Assembly (NCBI GenBank): GCA_021014945.1 | Contig: MU266526.1 | Span: 1-53,091, forward strand | DNA length: 53,091 nucleotides | Reading direction: 5' to 3' | Origin: Leucogyrophana mollusca | Lineage: Eukaryota; Basidiomycota; Agaricomycetes; Boletales | Shown: piece after piece, positions 35,117-47,180 of the stretch | Position numbering within the stretch: the stretch's first letter is position 1 | Layout: every line of letters begins with the position of its first letter | Program-made: the position numbers and the translations under genes | The notes under the pieces: model-generated | What the model was told of the DNA's origin: nothing | The model's input: the letters and a program-made list of their open reading frames with translations, nothing else | Database searches by the model: none

Positions 35117-38100
35117 ATGTCACGCCGACCCACAAGTTCAGCTGGCGGTTCCCGCCCGCTCACAGCTTCAGCATTTCGCCCACCAACATCGACTGGCGCG
35201 TTCGGTGCCCGCGAACGTCAGTTCGAATACGATAATGCTTACTTCGAGGAAGAAGAAGAGGAAGAAAGTGACGCTGAAGATCTCTTCGCTTTTCTTCCGC
35301 CGTCTACTGCCGACCAGCAGACAGAGAGCGAGAAAGCACGGGACCTTTCTCAGTCATCTCCACCATTTGACCAGGTTTTTGCAAACGCGCCTCCGTCAGA
35401 TGCACTCCCGGTTGCATATCCCTCACCGACTTTCGACCCTTACGCTCGTTTTCCCGCTGAAGCGCTTGCTGGCCCTTCCAGTCTTTTCCACGCACCCGTA
35501 TCCCACATTCCAGTAGAAAGCCCCCCATCTACAGTTTCGCAGCAAGGCGGAAACGACCCATACAGAATGCGCCGGCTCAGCACTGCCCTAACAGGGACGA
35601 CAGACACTCGACCATCGAGAACCAGTGCTATCAGCTCACGGGAAATCCGTGTTAGTCTTCCCTCCAGCCCACCAGAGAAAGACATAGAAGAGGACCTCCC
35701 CGAGTCTTCGCGGAGAAAGCGACATCCCTCATCAACCATCGGCGAGACCGCAACCCTCAGTTTAACGCCCAGCATGCTTGAACAAGACAGCCGTGACGGC
35801 TCTATCAAGTGAGTATGTTTTTCTCTCTCTGACCACCACACAGCTCATAATCATGACCTACTTTGTGGGATAGGATGGAGTTTGACTTTGATGCCGTGAA
35901 CGAAGAGGACAGTCCATTCCCTGAAGTTCGTGCTTCAGTGTCGAATATTGATGACCCTGAAATGCCTGCAATAACTGTACGCATGTGGGCCGTCGGACTC
36001 CTGCTTTGCATGATCGGCGGGTGAGTCTCTCGGATCATCGATTTCCACTGTCATCTAAATCCTGCCAGCGCCATGAATACATTTTTCAACTTCCGACAGC
36101 CGGCACCGAGTGTATCCCCCCTAGCCCTCCTTCTCGTCTGTTTCCCAATAGGCAAATTCCTTGCGTTCGTCCTGCCCATAACAACCTATCGACTTCCTCG
36201 TTATCTTGGTGGCGGCGAGTTCTCACTCAACCCTGGTCCATGGAACATCAAGGAGCATGTCCTCGTCTACATCATGGCAAACGTTGCTATTGGCCCACCG
36301 TATGCGATCAATGCTATCGTCGTCACAGAGATCAATTACAACGTCCGACTCAACTATTGGTTCCAGGCCTTGCTCGTAGTGGCAACTCAGCTCACCGGGT
36401 TTGGTCTCGCCGGGATGTGCCGACGCTTTTTGGTATGGCCTGCTAGCATGGTCTGGCCGCAGAATCTGGTCACATGTACTCTATTGAACACACTCCACGC
36501 TGAGGACGACGTGGAACCGGGAGGTATCACGAGATATCGATATTTCCTCCTTGTGCTTGGCGGCGCATTTTTCTTCTACTTCATCCCTGGTAAACGTACA
36601 ACCTCCCACTATTAGGGATTGCGCTGATGAATCTTGCCAGGTTACCTCTTCCAAGCGCTGTCCGTGTTCTCGTGGGTCTGTTGGATAGTACCAAATAATG
36701 TCCCGGTCAATCAGCTATTTGGCGTTTCCTCTGGGCTGGGCATGAGTGTCATCACGTTCGACTGGTCGCAGATTTCGTGGATCGGCAGTCCTTTGATGTA
36801 CCCGTGGTGGGCCGAAGCTCATATCTTCGTCGGATTTGTCCTGTTCTTCTGGATTATCACTCCGATCATGTACTACACCAACGTACGTGCCCTGTTCTCT
36901 CATGCCCTAGGTCATGCTAATTCTTGTTCCCCGTAGACCTGGGATCTTGCTTACTTTCCTCTGAACGATAACAACCCATACGATCGCTTTGGGGGGTACT
37001 ACAACGTCTCACGTGTGCTTGATGCCGAGAACAGGTTCAACCAAACCGCTTATGACGAGTATTCCCCGCTTTACCTTCCCGCGACCTACGCGATGACGTA
37101 CCTCCTCGCCTTCGCGCTGTCGACCTGCGTTCTCGTGCACACAATTTTGTACCATGGAAGGAGTATGCTCAATGGGATGAAGAAGATCAGAGTCGAGCAG
37201 GATGATATACATGCGAAGCTCATGCGGAATTACCCGGAGGTTCCTGATTGGTGGTATGCATCGTCGTTCGTGGGATTCTTCCTCTTGATGGTCCTCGTCG
37301 TGGAGGTAGGCGTTAAGCCATGTGGTTTGCAGGCGTATGGGGTGATTGAACCGGTTTCTCTTTCAGGTATGGCATACGTCGGTCCCGGTTTGGGCGCTGC
37401 TTCTTGCACTGCTATTGCCGATCATCTATGTGTTGCCTTCTGGGTTTATCTATGCGATGACTGGACAAGGGGTGCGGTGTTATGCCTAGCTTTGACTGTG
37501 GCACCGCCTCTGACGTACATTCTCCCTAGATCACGCTGAACTTACTAGCTCAGATAATACCGGGGACACTTATGGCAGGAAATCCGGTTGCAAACATGGT
37601 TAGTAGTCCTTGTCAAAGTTATTTGACGGTAGATTGTGGATTCACACCGCTGTGCAGATCTTCAAGGCATACTCGGTGCAGACTTTGACAGAGGCTACGT
37701 CCTTTGTGCAGGACTTGAAGCTGGGTCACTATGTGAAGGTACCTCCACGAGCCACGTTTATAGGTCAGCGCAGCTCCCTTACTCTCGTAACACACGGCTT
37801 ATACCCTGTTCAGTCCAAGCTGTTGGCACTTTGATGGCTTCGTTCGTCCAAGTCGGGGTGAAAGTGTGGATGTTCCACAACGTGAACGACATATGTTCGC
37901 CAACACAGAGCAGTTCTCTCACCTGCCCCCACAATCAAGTATATTTCACCGCATCGGCTATTTGGTGCGTGCCTTCTCCACGCCTCGTAAGCTACGCTGA
38001 CCGCCGCCTCTTTATTCACCAGGGGCGCTATTGGACCGACCCGGCAATTTGGTGCCGGCACCATATACCACCCAGAGCTATACGCCATTGCCGTCGGCGC

Positions 38101-38678
38101 CATCCTACCCATACCATTCTGGCTTTGGCAGCGCCGATACCCAAATTCGTGGATCAAGTTCGTGAGTACACCAGTGGTGCTCAACGGCGTGTCGTATATT
38201 CCACCCGCTGCTGGGATCAACTACTCGGCGTGGTTCGCGGTCGGGTTTGTATTCCAGTATTTGATACGAAAGAGGAACTTTGCGTGGTGGAGCAAGTTCA
38301 ATTATGTGACCAGTGCAGCCATGGATAGCGGTGGGTTATTTTTGTTTGGATGATGTAGAGATAGAACTGACGGTCGATGTGCAGGCACCGTTTTATCTCT
38401 TATTGTAATCTTCTTCACGCTGGAGGTGAGTTTGAGCTCTTTTGGTTGACCGCTGCGAGAAGTCATGAACATGATGCTAATCGCGTGTGCAGTTTCCAAA
38501 AGGCGGCTTTAATCTGAACTGGTGGGGGAACAATGTCTTTAATGAGAGTGCGTCGCCATCTATCACCCTCCATTGCACGCTTGACTGACATTGTTTTCAT
38601 TTGCAATTAAATCTAGCTGCGGACGCCAACCGTGTGGCGTTGAAGGTCATCCCGACCGGCGGACTTCCTCTACCTTAA
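35117..38678 (+). CDS. OPT family oligopeptide transporter
   Basis: A multi-exon gene of roughly 950 aa. The OPT family imports small peptides (and in some members glutathione or metal chelates) by proton symport at the plasma membrane. The first exon (35117..about 35810) encodes a 230-residue cytosolic domain rich in Ser/Pro with a run of Glu (FEEEEEEESDAEDLFAF), longer than in ascomycete members. The membrane part follows: VRMWAVGLLLCMIGG, NTFFNFRQPAPSVSPLA, YLGGGEFSLNPGPWNIKEH, FDWSQISWIGSPLMYPWWAE, the family motif AGNPVANM from 37574, and IFKAYSVQTLTEATSFVQDL with HYVKVPPR. A late exon reads GAIGPTRQFGAGTIYHPELY. The C-terminus FPKGGFNLNWWGNN and a final Leu-Pro-Leu-Pro tail end at TAA 38676..38678. 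All motifs expected of an active transporter are present and no lesion was seen. Confidence 0.9.
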
Positions 38679-39309
38679 TGTACTTAAACAAGCTGCACCC
38701 ATCATCATCAATATCATCACTCCATCTAGGGCTTTCATGGGCGACGTGATCTGTGAGATGGACTCTGATCTATTCATCCATCACTCGTGCATACGCACCG
38801 GTATCTTGCCACCCACACCCGCGTTCGGCTCAAATATTAGACAACTTGAAGGAAGTTATATCCGTACATTTACTGTAACACTGCAATGTTATTTCGATCT
38901 CTTCCGTTGCTTAGCTTTAGCCCGTCTTCCGCTTTCCTCCTCTTGCTTGGTGGCTTCCTTCCTTCCTTGAATTGGTGAGAATGTCACCGGTGAGTGGGTC
39001 CGCGATTGAATTGAAGCAGTCTAACAGATCCCGGAACCGGTTGTCCATTCATTCAAGAGTTGGCAAACCATGGTGAACGGATATACCGGAGAAGGTGCCA
39101 AGTTAGGAGCGTTCAGAGAATCAGATTCGAATGGCGATAGGGAGCTCGCACGCGGAGGAACAACCACCTTAGGTCTACTACCATCTATGGCCACTACGAA
39201 GCTTTACTCCTCCAGAGCGGCCCCCAGTTCATCGTGGTAAGCGTCCGCTTCATTCATCTAATGATCACAGTTGCACTGACATCAGCACCTTTCCTTTTGT
39301 CCAATGCGT
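38679..39309. other. Intergenic
   Basis: Nothing supportable. It leads into the relic of the membrane-protein family. Confidence 0.45.
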
Positions 39310-40120
39310 AGCTCCTCTCGCCGCTCAACGGGCACCTCGTCAACTGTGATTCGTGGATGCCTATCACCCCCGCGAGAGAAGGTGGGCGTGAATGTTATGG
39401 TGAGATACTATTACGAGTCGGCGCTCGGCGCTCGCTCGTGATAGTGTTTGCTTGCTCCGGCGGAAAGAGGGTGAGAATGGTGTAAAGATCCCTGGGTGCC
39501 TATCGTTTTTCAGCTTGTAAGGTGCCAATAACGTTTTTGCATTTGATTTCGTGTGTAGTCTTCTGAGTGGATTCTTGATCGCCAATTGCCATCGTGATTT
39601 GGGAGAACCTGGAGTTCGAAGTGATTGTTGTGCTCCCTATGGGCGGGCGACTGGGCTTCGGGAATCAAGTACTTCGAGGGCCACACGCCATATTCTCTTA
39701 TGATGTCAGTACGTTCTTCAGTCGCACCTTTTTCGAGATCGCTGTTGTGGTCCTCCGGCCACCAAGCTCAAGGTAAAAACGAGCAACAAGTACGCCTCCT
39801 GCTTCCTCTCTCTATCCGCCGCCTGGATTTTATCTGACACTAACTAATGCTATGCACAGTCCCACCGACGCCTCCATCTTGCTTGAATCATCCACAGGCA
39901 GGGTGTCGAGGACCCGGCGCAATAGGGGTTGAGGCACGTGGTGAAAGAGCCAGGAGGACGAAGAATGGTCTCAGTGGGAGCGTTCGTTGGGGGCACGAGG
40001 GAGTGAGTCGGAGCGTGGTTTCTGTTAAGGTGAGGACGTTGGATGCGGCAGCGACATTGACTGTACAGAAGGAATTGGGGGTGACACTAGCGAGGAGCCG
40101 GAATGTGAATGTCGAATTGT
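39310..40120 (+). pseudogene. Relic of the single-pass membrane-protein family
   Basis: Collinear remnants of the gene at 45075..46813, here on the opposite strand. KVGVNVMVRYYYESALGARS (from 39379) matches KVGVNVRVGYYYEPALARAT. A frame shift leads to CLLRRKEGENGV (intact CLLERRQGENGV). LEFEVIVVLP and IFSYDVSTFF come next (39610-39730). The sequence TKLKVKTSNKYAS at 39760-39800 matches TELEVKTSNGYAS, and TDASILLESSTG matches IDASVLLESSTG. The 3' end keeps QGVEDPAQ-stop-G, then RRTKNGLSG in a new frame and VKVRTLDAAATLTV. Internal deletions, stops and frameshifts make it dead. The 5' part (membrane anchor) is not detectable. Confidence 0.7.
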
Positions 40121-40383
40121 CGCAACTTGTTGTTAAGGCGTGCAATTGTACTTATCCTTGAAACTACTGCGGAAGACTCTTACTATAATTCTATCACGCT
40201 CAAGGATAACCAAGAAACATATAATACTACCCTTTCTCTTCCTCTTTGGAAGTACTTGTCAAACATCGATATCACCATTCTTCAGTGACAGCCAACTTTC
40301 AGCACCGCCACCGACGCAAGGGTCTGTACCATCATTGACGACCACGAAGCTCTCCACAGAGACAGAGCACCCCATACTCCACA

Positions 40384-41311
40384 ATGGCGAGCACACGTTA
40401 TCCTCCATCCAATGCACCGACAACGATACTGACATCCACTTCCCGTGTCATTTATAGCTCCCACTCTCACTACTAACGGCTGCACAAAACAAGCCCATGG
40501 TACGTTCTCCACCCAATCTAATCCAGCGCATCCAATGATGTGAATCCCACCTTCCCACCAAAAAAGCTCGTAGAGCTCAAAAATGGCGAAACTTTCAATG
40601 GCCACCTCGTCAACTGCGACAACTTCATGAACATCACCCTCCGCGAGGTATACCAGACCAGTGCAGATGGTGATCGGTTTTGGAAACTTAAAGAGTGCTA
40701 TATTCGCGGGAGCACTGTGCGTCTGGCTCATCATGTATTGTTATATTATCGCTGATGCCGACTCTGCTGGCGGTTGATGATGGCGGTGGTTGTGTTAATT
40801 GGTGTGGTGTTTGGCATGTTTGCGCTGCGGTTGGATATACAGATAAAATACCTACGGGTACCAGATACGCTGCTCGACGCAGTAAAGGATGAGCAGGCAC
40901 GTGCTAGGGAGGCTGGGCGGAGTGCCCGGGGCGCGGGACCAGGTGGGAGGGGAGGTACGTTCTTGTCTTTCGACTTTGTTGTTGTTGCAGTTACCTGACG
41001 ACCTGCTGATCTATCCCTTCACACTGATCTACGCGATCACACTCCGGTCGACGATTACCCCGCTTCGCGTCTTGGCTTCAAACTCCAAATTCTGAACTTC
41101 GCGCTCCCTTCAACCCATGCACTACATTTCACGCATTCTTATCTATCACACAGGGCGAGGTGCGCCACCGCGGGGTCAGTATCTCTCTATCTCTCTCTCT
41201 CTTCTCTTCTCTCTCCTCATCCTTGCCGAATCTGACTCTCACCCTACGCTAGGTCGTGGAGGAGCAAGAGGTGCAGGACCGCGCGGAGGACGGGGCCGCG
41301 GCCGGGGTTAG
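40384..41311 (+). CDS. LSM4: U6 snRNA-associated Sm-like protein LSm4
   Basis: Six exons, 40384..40386, 40458..40499, 40567..40716, 40843..40954, 41155..41175, 41253..41311, give 128 aa. LSm4 is part of the LSm1-7 ring (mRNA decay) and the LSm2-8 ring that binds the U6 snRNA 3' end in splicing. The Sm fold is unmistakable: [68 protein letters not shown]. The C-terminus is an RGG-rich tail ([19 protein letters not shown]) as in other eukaryotes. Exon 1 is only the ATG, followed by a GC-AG intron (GCGAGC...TTTATAG). I chose it because family proteins begin M-LPLSLL, the ATG has a good context (ACAATGG), and no ATG lies in the LPLSLL frame closer by. The start is the least certain part. Confidence 0.93.
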
Positions 41312-41824
41312 TCGTTCTGAGTTTGGCAGGGGAGTATGTTCTCTATGGCTGGGATCTCAGATGGGAGGCGATGAATTGGGATTTGAGAGGAGACACTATC
41401 GGGTGTACCGTGTATCATACGTGCGTTCCGCTACAGTTTGTTACGCAGGTTCGTGGAAATATACATATATACATAATACATACAAGCTCATTTGCTGACG
41501 TGCCAGCCTGCTCATTGGTTTCGAGCGCGTCGTCTGGGTGATCACCGGTAGGCCAGTGACTCGTGATCATCAATGCACTGATGAGTGTCTTCGACTCGGT
41601 TCAACGACGCTAAGACTGTCCTACCATACGCTCCCTTGACATGCTGAGGGCCCCAACGAGTAAGAATAAGAGGAGTGATCGGTCATCGAGCATAATGGCT
41701 ATCAGAGTTCCGATAGAATGGCGAGACATCTTCGTCCAACAAAGCAGAAAGTAAGTACACGGCCTGAAAAATTGCGACAATCCACCAATCATCCTCCTCC
41801 AATGTATGATCGAACCCATCCCGA
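41312..41824. other. Convergent 3' region
   Basis: Spacer between LSm4 (+) and the decaying membrane-protein copy (-). No gene. Confidence 0.45.
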
Positions 41825-43600
41825 TCATGCAGTCAACTTCGCAGTGGCGTTCAGCGGCCTTACTCATAAAACCATGCATCGACTCGCACTCACCTCTCCA
41901 ACAGCTTCTCCCGATTACATGGTTCCTCGCCTTGGTAACCTCATCAGCCACGCGCCTCTGGCCCTACTCCAGTAGCCCCAGTCATCTGAGGAAGCTGTTC
42001 GGCGGGTTGACCTTGGGTAACCGTTTCTCCGAACATCGTATCCCTTTGCCCGGGAGCAGGCCCTCCAGATGTCAGTGTTGTGGGGCACCCGAGATGTGAG
42101 GATATGGGGGAGGGGTAGAGTTCCAGGGACGAGGTGCTATTGGAGGTGGTAGTGGAGATGTTGAAGGAGCCACCTGTACCAGAGGCAGTCTGGGATTCGA
42201 GCAGGACGGAAGCAGTAATAGGTCTAGGGGCGGGAGTCAGTGTGTTACGTTAGATTGAGACGTCGACCGATGGAAGGAGGGCACACTTTTCGGTTGTCGC
42301 TACTTCAAGCTTGGTGGCCGGGGCGCTCTCAGCATTCAGGGGCTTGATCTCAGCGTTGATGGACGCGTTGGATGTTTTGAGTTTCAGAGCGGTGGCAGTC
42401 ACGAATGTCCCCTTGATAGGCGCGTCGGAAGACTCGGAGGACCCCACATCTGTGATAATGCGCTGCGTGTGAATGGGACGTCAGCACTATATTATGCCAG
42501 TGTCTGGAGACAGGACTTACTCCAGCTGTTATGGGCCTTTCCGTTTTCAGCGAGATATTCTCGAAGATGACACCATCGGGGAAGCTTTCGAGATTATAAG
42601 AGAACTGCGGCGTGTCGGTCTCGAATTTCTTGATGCAAAGCGCTTTGCCGTGCTTCCCAGCAGGAAGCACAACAGTAAGGTCGAACTCTATAGTGTACTT
42701 GTCAAGGCCGAGCTCCATCCACCACGAACCCTACAGACGCGCAAAGTTGTCGGTGGCGTCTCGCCAGTGGCTCAAAAGTACGCACGAATATGCCCACACC
42801 ACTCTCGCCCTCCGTCCGCTCGAGCAGAAACAAGCTGACCTGCGTGAGCGCCTCCTCGTAATGGTAACCCACCTTCACGATCACTCTCACGATCTCCCCC
42901 TCATCTCTCGACTGCACGATATTGACGCTACCCGAACACCAGTCATCTGACTCGAGGGACAAAACTGTCGAGGCTACATCGAGCTCAAGCGCGATCTCAG
43001 CGGAACAACGGTACTCCCTCTCCCAGATCGGGTGCTCGTGGCACTCCCTCCAGTCCTCCCGGTGCACATGGCGCTTAATCGTCCCGTTAGGCGGTCTTCG
43101 GCGCCCAATAGATACCCAAGCAGATCGTATTTTACTGGGCTCGTAGGACGGAGCCGTTTGGGCCTCGTCGGCGTCCTCGTCATGCCCGGGGATGCCGCTG
43201 TTGACGGTGGACATGCTGTGGTTGATCTCAGATATCCGAACAATCGAAAAGATGTTCTTGCAGAGTTTATAAGAGAATTGGTGGTACTGGACTGGGGCGG
43301 GCAATTATGGATCGCTGGAAGACTGATAAAAGCGAGCTAGTGGCCAATGATGATAGAAGTGAGATTATTGCTGACAATAATGATAAAAGAAGTACATTGA
43401 CGAGTGCTGCTTATAAAGAGGAGGTGGCGGCGGCGGAGACATCGTTTCTGTTGTGCGCGTGGACAGAGGCTGTTGTGATTATTAGCTCGGACCCACCGAC
43501 TCTTCCATGTGGCCCGTCGGTTGCAGGGTTAAACCCTTGTTGTTCGAGATTGGCACTCGAGTCAATAAGCACGGCTGGCCGTTGGAGCTTACGGTGAAAG
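41825..43600 (-). pseudogene. Decaying copy of the single-pass membrane-protein gene
   Basis: Second copy of the gene at 45075..46813, same strand. Preserved blocks: LIDSSANLEQQGFNP at about 43575-43530, a Pro run (SPPPPPPLYKQ), APVQYHQF, then a long run ELDVASTVLSLESDDW, GSVNIVQSRDEGEIVRVIVK and FLLERTEGESGVGIFV. Further on come EFDLTVVLPAGKHGKALCIK, DVGSSESSDAPIKGTF, TASVLLESQTASGTGGSF, ADEVTKARNHVIG, and the C-terminal LNATAKLTA before a stop at 41825. Lesions: the start codon is gone (the position of MIVLD reads PAVLID), the membrane helix is replaced by unrelated sequence, a stop follows the Pro run, and the C-terminal exon changes frame before LNATAKLTA. Long stretches remain open, so the decay is recent. 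Confidence 0.65.
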
Positions 43601-45074
43601 GTGAAGGGTGAAGGGTGACAGTGAGCGAGACCCAATTCTATCTTTATGAGTTTAGTCGCAAGGGGACGGGAGGCGAAGGCGGGCGGCCATATGGTCCTCC
43701 AACGCTGTGGACTCCGCAGCGCCGTGGCAATTCGACAGCAGAGTACGGATTGTCCTGTGTATCGCTAACTTACCAACCGAATCAGCCCCCAAGTACCAAG
43801 CGCACCAGGAAACTAGTTGCACACATACCAACACTCTTTCAAGGAACATCACATTTGCACCGAATTGTGAAGAGTGGTATTCGTGAATATGTCCAGGTGC
43901 CTGTCACAGCTGAGTGCTTTACCAGTGAGAGGGTGCTACCCACCGCACGGGAGGAGAGCGCTGGTACCCATGTCAGTGCAACTGTGGTGGTCCGGGGGGG
44001 TGGGTGGGTGCTTACCGTTGTGAAGTGTTTTGAGTCATTTGGTTGCTCCGGACGGAGACTCGTGCTAGCGGAGCACGGACCTGTCACCCGCGCGATACCT
44101 TTGAGCGTCACCAATGCTTAGGGACCTCCACAACAAGGTAGCTGGTTCAGCATCTTGGTGAACCTGATTCAAGAACGGAACACACCGAACTTACCGTTCG
44201 ATGTTCGGCGTTCCAACGTTCAACTTTCAACTTTGATCATCGCGCTGAAGCAACTGTCGGTCGTAGGTTGGTGGAGACTCGGAATACAGTATGGTTCGGC
44301 GAAGTTCGGCTCATAGCGACAGCGAATTTGCCCCGACGCTCGGCTTGAGCCTTGCTTTAGCCTTTAGAGCTCCGATCTAAGTTCTTTGCCGATTTGCCGA
44401 ACGAATCTGCTTTGAGCCTCGGCCTGCCTTGGTGGGGCCAATTGCCAAACCATGCTGCAAGTCGTTCACGCTGACCCAACATCGAACCAGCTGCTGTGAA
44501 GAGCCTCGGGGTAGAGCAACCTCTGCGCTCGTTGTACCACTTTGATTGGCGGTTTAGTGGGTCGTCGATTTTGGACCACCAAAAATACTGTACGTTTCGT
44601 TCTCAGCATTTGACGACGCGCTTGTGCGGACCCCTCTTGAATCATTGACGAGTACTTCGTGGTTGGACGGATCATGACTGGACATCGTGGAGGTACTCAC
44701 CTTGGGTTTGTATGCTCACCTTGGTTTTACATGCAAATAGTACTCACCTTGTATTTGTATGCACATAATATGTGCATGTAACACCAAGGTGGGCATTGGT
44801 CAACTGTTTGCCAAATCTCCACGCTTCGCGAGACGGGGTAGACCACGCTACAGAGGTACTCGTATTGTGGGTTGGATGACCTAAAGAACAAGAATAAAAG
44901 AACTTTGATCATTGAATGAGATTCCAGAGTAGTATAGGAAGTAAAACGTGGTACATACAACAACAGCAGTTTTGGAAATGAAAACAAGTGTGCCCTCCTA
45001 CATCTCAACCACCAGCAATTCCTACAATCCAATAGCAGCTATCCTCTCTCCGATGCCATCCGTCAGGTATCCGA
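43601..45074. other. Intergenic with conserved promoter block
   Basis: Upstream of the decaying copy. It contains a block at 43685..43727 shared with the promoter of the intact copy. The rest, up to the stop codon of the intact copy, shows no gene. Confidence 0.5.
43685..43727 (-). promoter_or_regulatory. Promoter block shared by the two paralogues (copy B)
   Basis: GGCCATATGGTCCT and CCGCAGCGCCGTGG, 15 nt apart, lie about 110 nt upstream of the first coding block of the decaying gene. The same two words in the same order and 17 nt apart lie at 46935..46979 before the intact gene. Confidence 0.5.
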
Positions 45075-46813
45075 TTAGACAGTCAACTTCGCCATCGCAT
45101 TCGACGTCCTCACGCTGACGAAACCACCATTCCGGCCTACGCCCTCATTGCCCCAATAAACCTTCCCACTGATATGGTTCTTCGTCCGCCTAACCTCATC
45201 CACCACGCGCCTCCGCCCCTGGTGCGCCGGGTCCTCGACGTCCTGCCTCTGCTGGAGCGACGGCCACATGTTCGACGTATCGACTTCGAACCGCCCCTCG
45301 AACGCCGCGTGCATCTGCACGTCCGCGTGCGAGTTCGACGTGCGCGCGGTACACTCGAGGTGCGAAGACGCCGGGGAGGAGGGGAATTTGAGCATGAGGG
45401 GGCTGTTGGAGGTCGTGGTGGAGACTTTGAAGGATCCGCCGGAGCCTGTGGAGGATTCGAGCAGGACGGAGGCGTCGATGAGGCTATGGGATGGGCGGGG
45501 TTAGCGTGCTAGGCTAGGTGAAGGAGGGAGGCATACCCATTGCTGGTTTTCACCTCGAGCTCCGTCGCCCGGGCATTTTCGCGGTTAAGTAGGTCTACGG
45601 CAACGGTGACGCGCGCATTGGAAGTCACTAGCGTCAGAGCAGTGTCGGTGTTGAAGTTCCCATCGATAGCGGCGTTGGACGACTGGAAGGATCCGACTCC
45701 CGTGGTGACGTGCTTTAGGTAGAGGAGAGACACGTCAACACAGGTGATAATTTATGGACACTCAATACTGAGGCTGGGAGAGAGTAGCTTACCCCGACTT
45801 TTATGGGCATGTTGGATGTCCTGATGGAGATTTTCTCGAAGAAGACACTGTCGAAGAACGTGCCGACGTTATAAGAGAACAGCGGCGTGTGTGCGTCGAA
45901 GTTCTTGATGTTCAAAGCCTCGTCGTCCTTCCCTGCGGGGAGCGTGACAGTCACTTCGAACTTTAGGTTGTCCTTCCAGTCACGGTGGGGATCGAGTATC
46001 CATGTAGGGGTCTACACGCGGACGGAAAAACAAATGCTAAACGTCAGGGCACATCACAAGCTGTGAACGATGAACCCACAAAGATCCCCACACCATTCTC
46101 ACCCTGCCTCCGCTCGAGCAAGCAAACGGTAGCACGGGCGAGTGCCGGCTCGTAATAGTACCCCACCCTGACATTCACGCCCACCTTGTCCCCCTCGACC
46201 TCCGACTGCACGATATTGACGCCGCCCGAGTGCCTAGACCCGCGGGAGACAAGGTACAAAGCCGCCGAGTCCACGTCGAGCTCGAACGAGGTCTCAGCGC
46301 CATGCGGGTACCCCCATGCCCAGTTCGGGCGTTCATGGTACTCGCTCCAGTTCCCGCTGCCCACACAGCTGTGCACAATCCCGTCAGATGGCTCGGGGCG
46401 TCCAGGTTCAGAGTCGCCAGACAGCTGTGCGTATACCTGTGTTGAGTAAGCCGCCCTCGAAGGAAACTCGCTGCGTAAGGCGAGAGACGCACCCTCTGAC
46501 GGAGTCCATGCGACATCTCGATAAAGCTGTTCGTGAACATCACGAAGAGCGCCCAGATGAGTAGCGCAACCGCAAATGCCCCCCAGAAGCGCTTTGCAGG
46601 TGATTGGCGGTATTGTACGGGCGTAGGGTAGTAGGGGTAGTAGGGATGGGATGGCTGGGAGTTGTAAGGAGGTGGTGGCGGAGGTGAGGCTGCCGTGTTG
46701 ATTAACAAGGGCTGTTGGTGGCTTGGACCCACAGAGGTGCCTGCTGTGTGAGGGTCAGATTTGGAGTCGACTCCTTGTTGTTTGGGGTTGGAGTTGGAGT
46801 CTAGGACGATCAT
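45075..46813 (-). CDS. Single-pass membrane protein with beta-rich ectodomain (DUF7330/DUF4097-like)
   Basis: Five exons, 46813..46493, 46436..46080, 46011..45793, 45712..45537, 45483..45075, give 493 aa. A cytosolic N-terminus with a Pro/Tyr-rich run (SPPPPPPYNSQPSHPYYPYY) leads to one membrane helix (FWGAFAVALLIWALFVMF, about 80-98). A long C-terminal domain of short alternating strands follows: FELDVDSAALYLVSR, GGVNIVQSEVEGDKVGVNV, KFEVTVTLPAGKDDEALNI, FFEKISIRTSNMPIKVG, SNARVTVAVDLLN, SFKVSTTTSNSPLMLKF, GFVSVRTSNAMAKLTV. The repeated TSN/RTSNA turns resemble adhesin-like DUF4097 beta-helices; the basidiomycete family may be the one called DUF7330, but I cannot confirm that. Type II topology would put the beta domain outside. 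It is the only intact one of three copies in the window. Confidence 0.8.
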
Positions 46814-47180
46814 AACGTGGCAGGGCGCTGGGGCTGAGGTGAAGGGTGAAGTGTGAAATGGGACCTGGAGCCCACTTATGCTACGCCGCGAAGGATTTTA
46901 TCTGCTTGAAGGTGGGTTATGACAGCTAACATGTGGCCATATGGTCCTGCTGCGCCGTATGCTTTCCGCAGCGCCGTGGAACTTCAAAGGCGGATCACAG
47001 GCAGATTACGGAATATCATGATGATTGATCGTTGTCAGTCGTTGGCGCTCAAGCGCTTAAGAGCTATCCCTCGCAGCTACCAATATATTAATCAAGACGA
47101 GTTATCTATCTACTATACATATGCAGAGTCCAGGGTGTTTTTGTGTGCTGTAAATCCATGCTGATCGGCCTCCACGCAAG
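46814..47180. other. Promoter region of the membrane-protein gene
   Basis: No gene; holds the conserved block at 46935..46979 and a short GTGAAGGGTGAAG repeat just upstream of the start, also seen before the decaying copy. Confidence 0.5.
46935..46979 (-). promoter_or_regulatory. Promoter block shared by the two paralogues (copy C)
   Basis: GGCCATATGGTCCT and CCGCAGCGCCGTGG, 17 nt apart and about 120-165 nt upstream of the ATG at 46813. They match the pair before the decaying copy, while the DNA around them is diverged. Confidence 0.5.

Noticed and set aside
39318..39380. A stretch resembling the LSm4 block NGHLVNCDN ([14 protein letters not shown] in one frame)
   Set aside because: The identity is short, and the frame that continues into KVGVNVMVRYYYE shows the DNA belongs to the membrane-protein relic; chance similarity is more likely than an LSm4 fragment.
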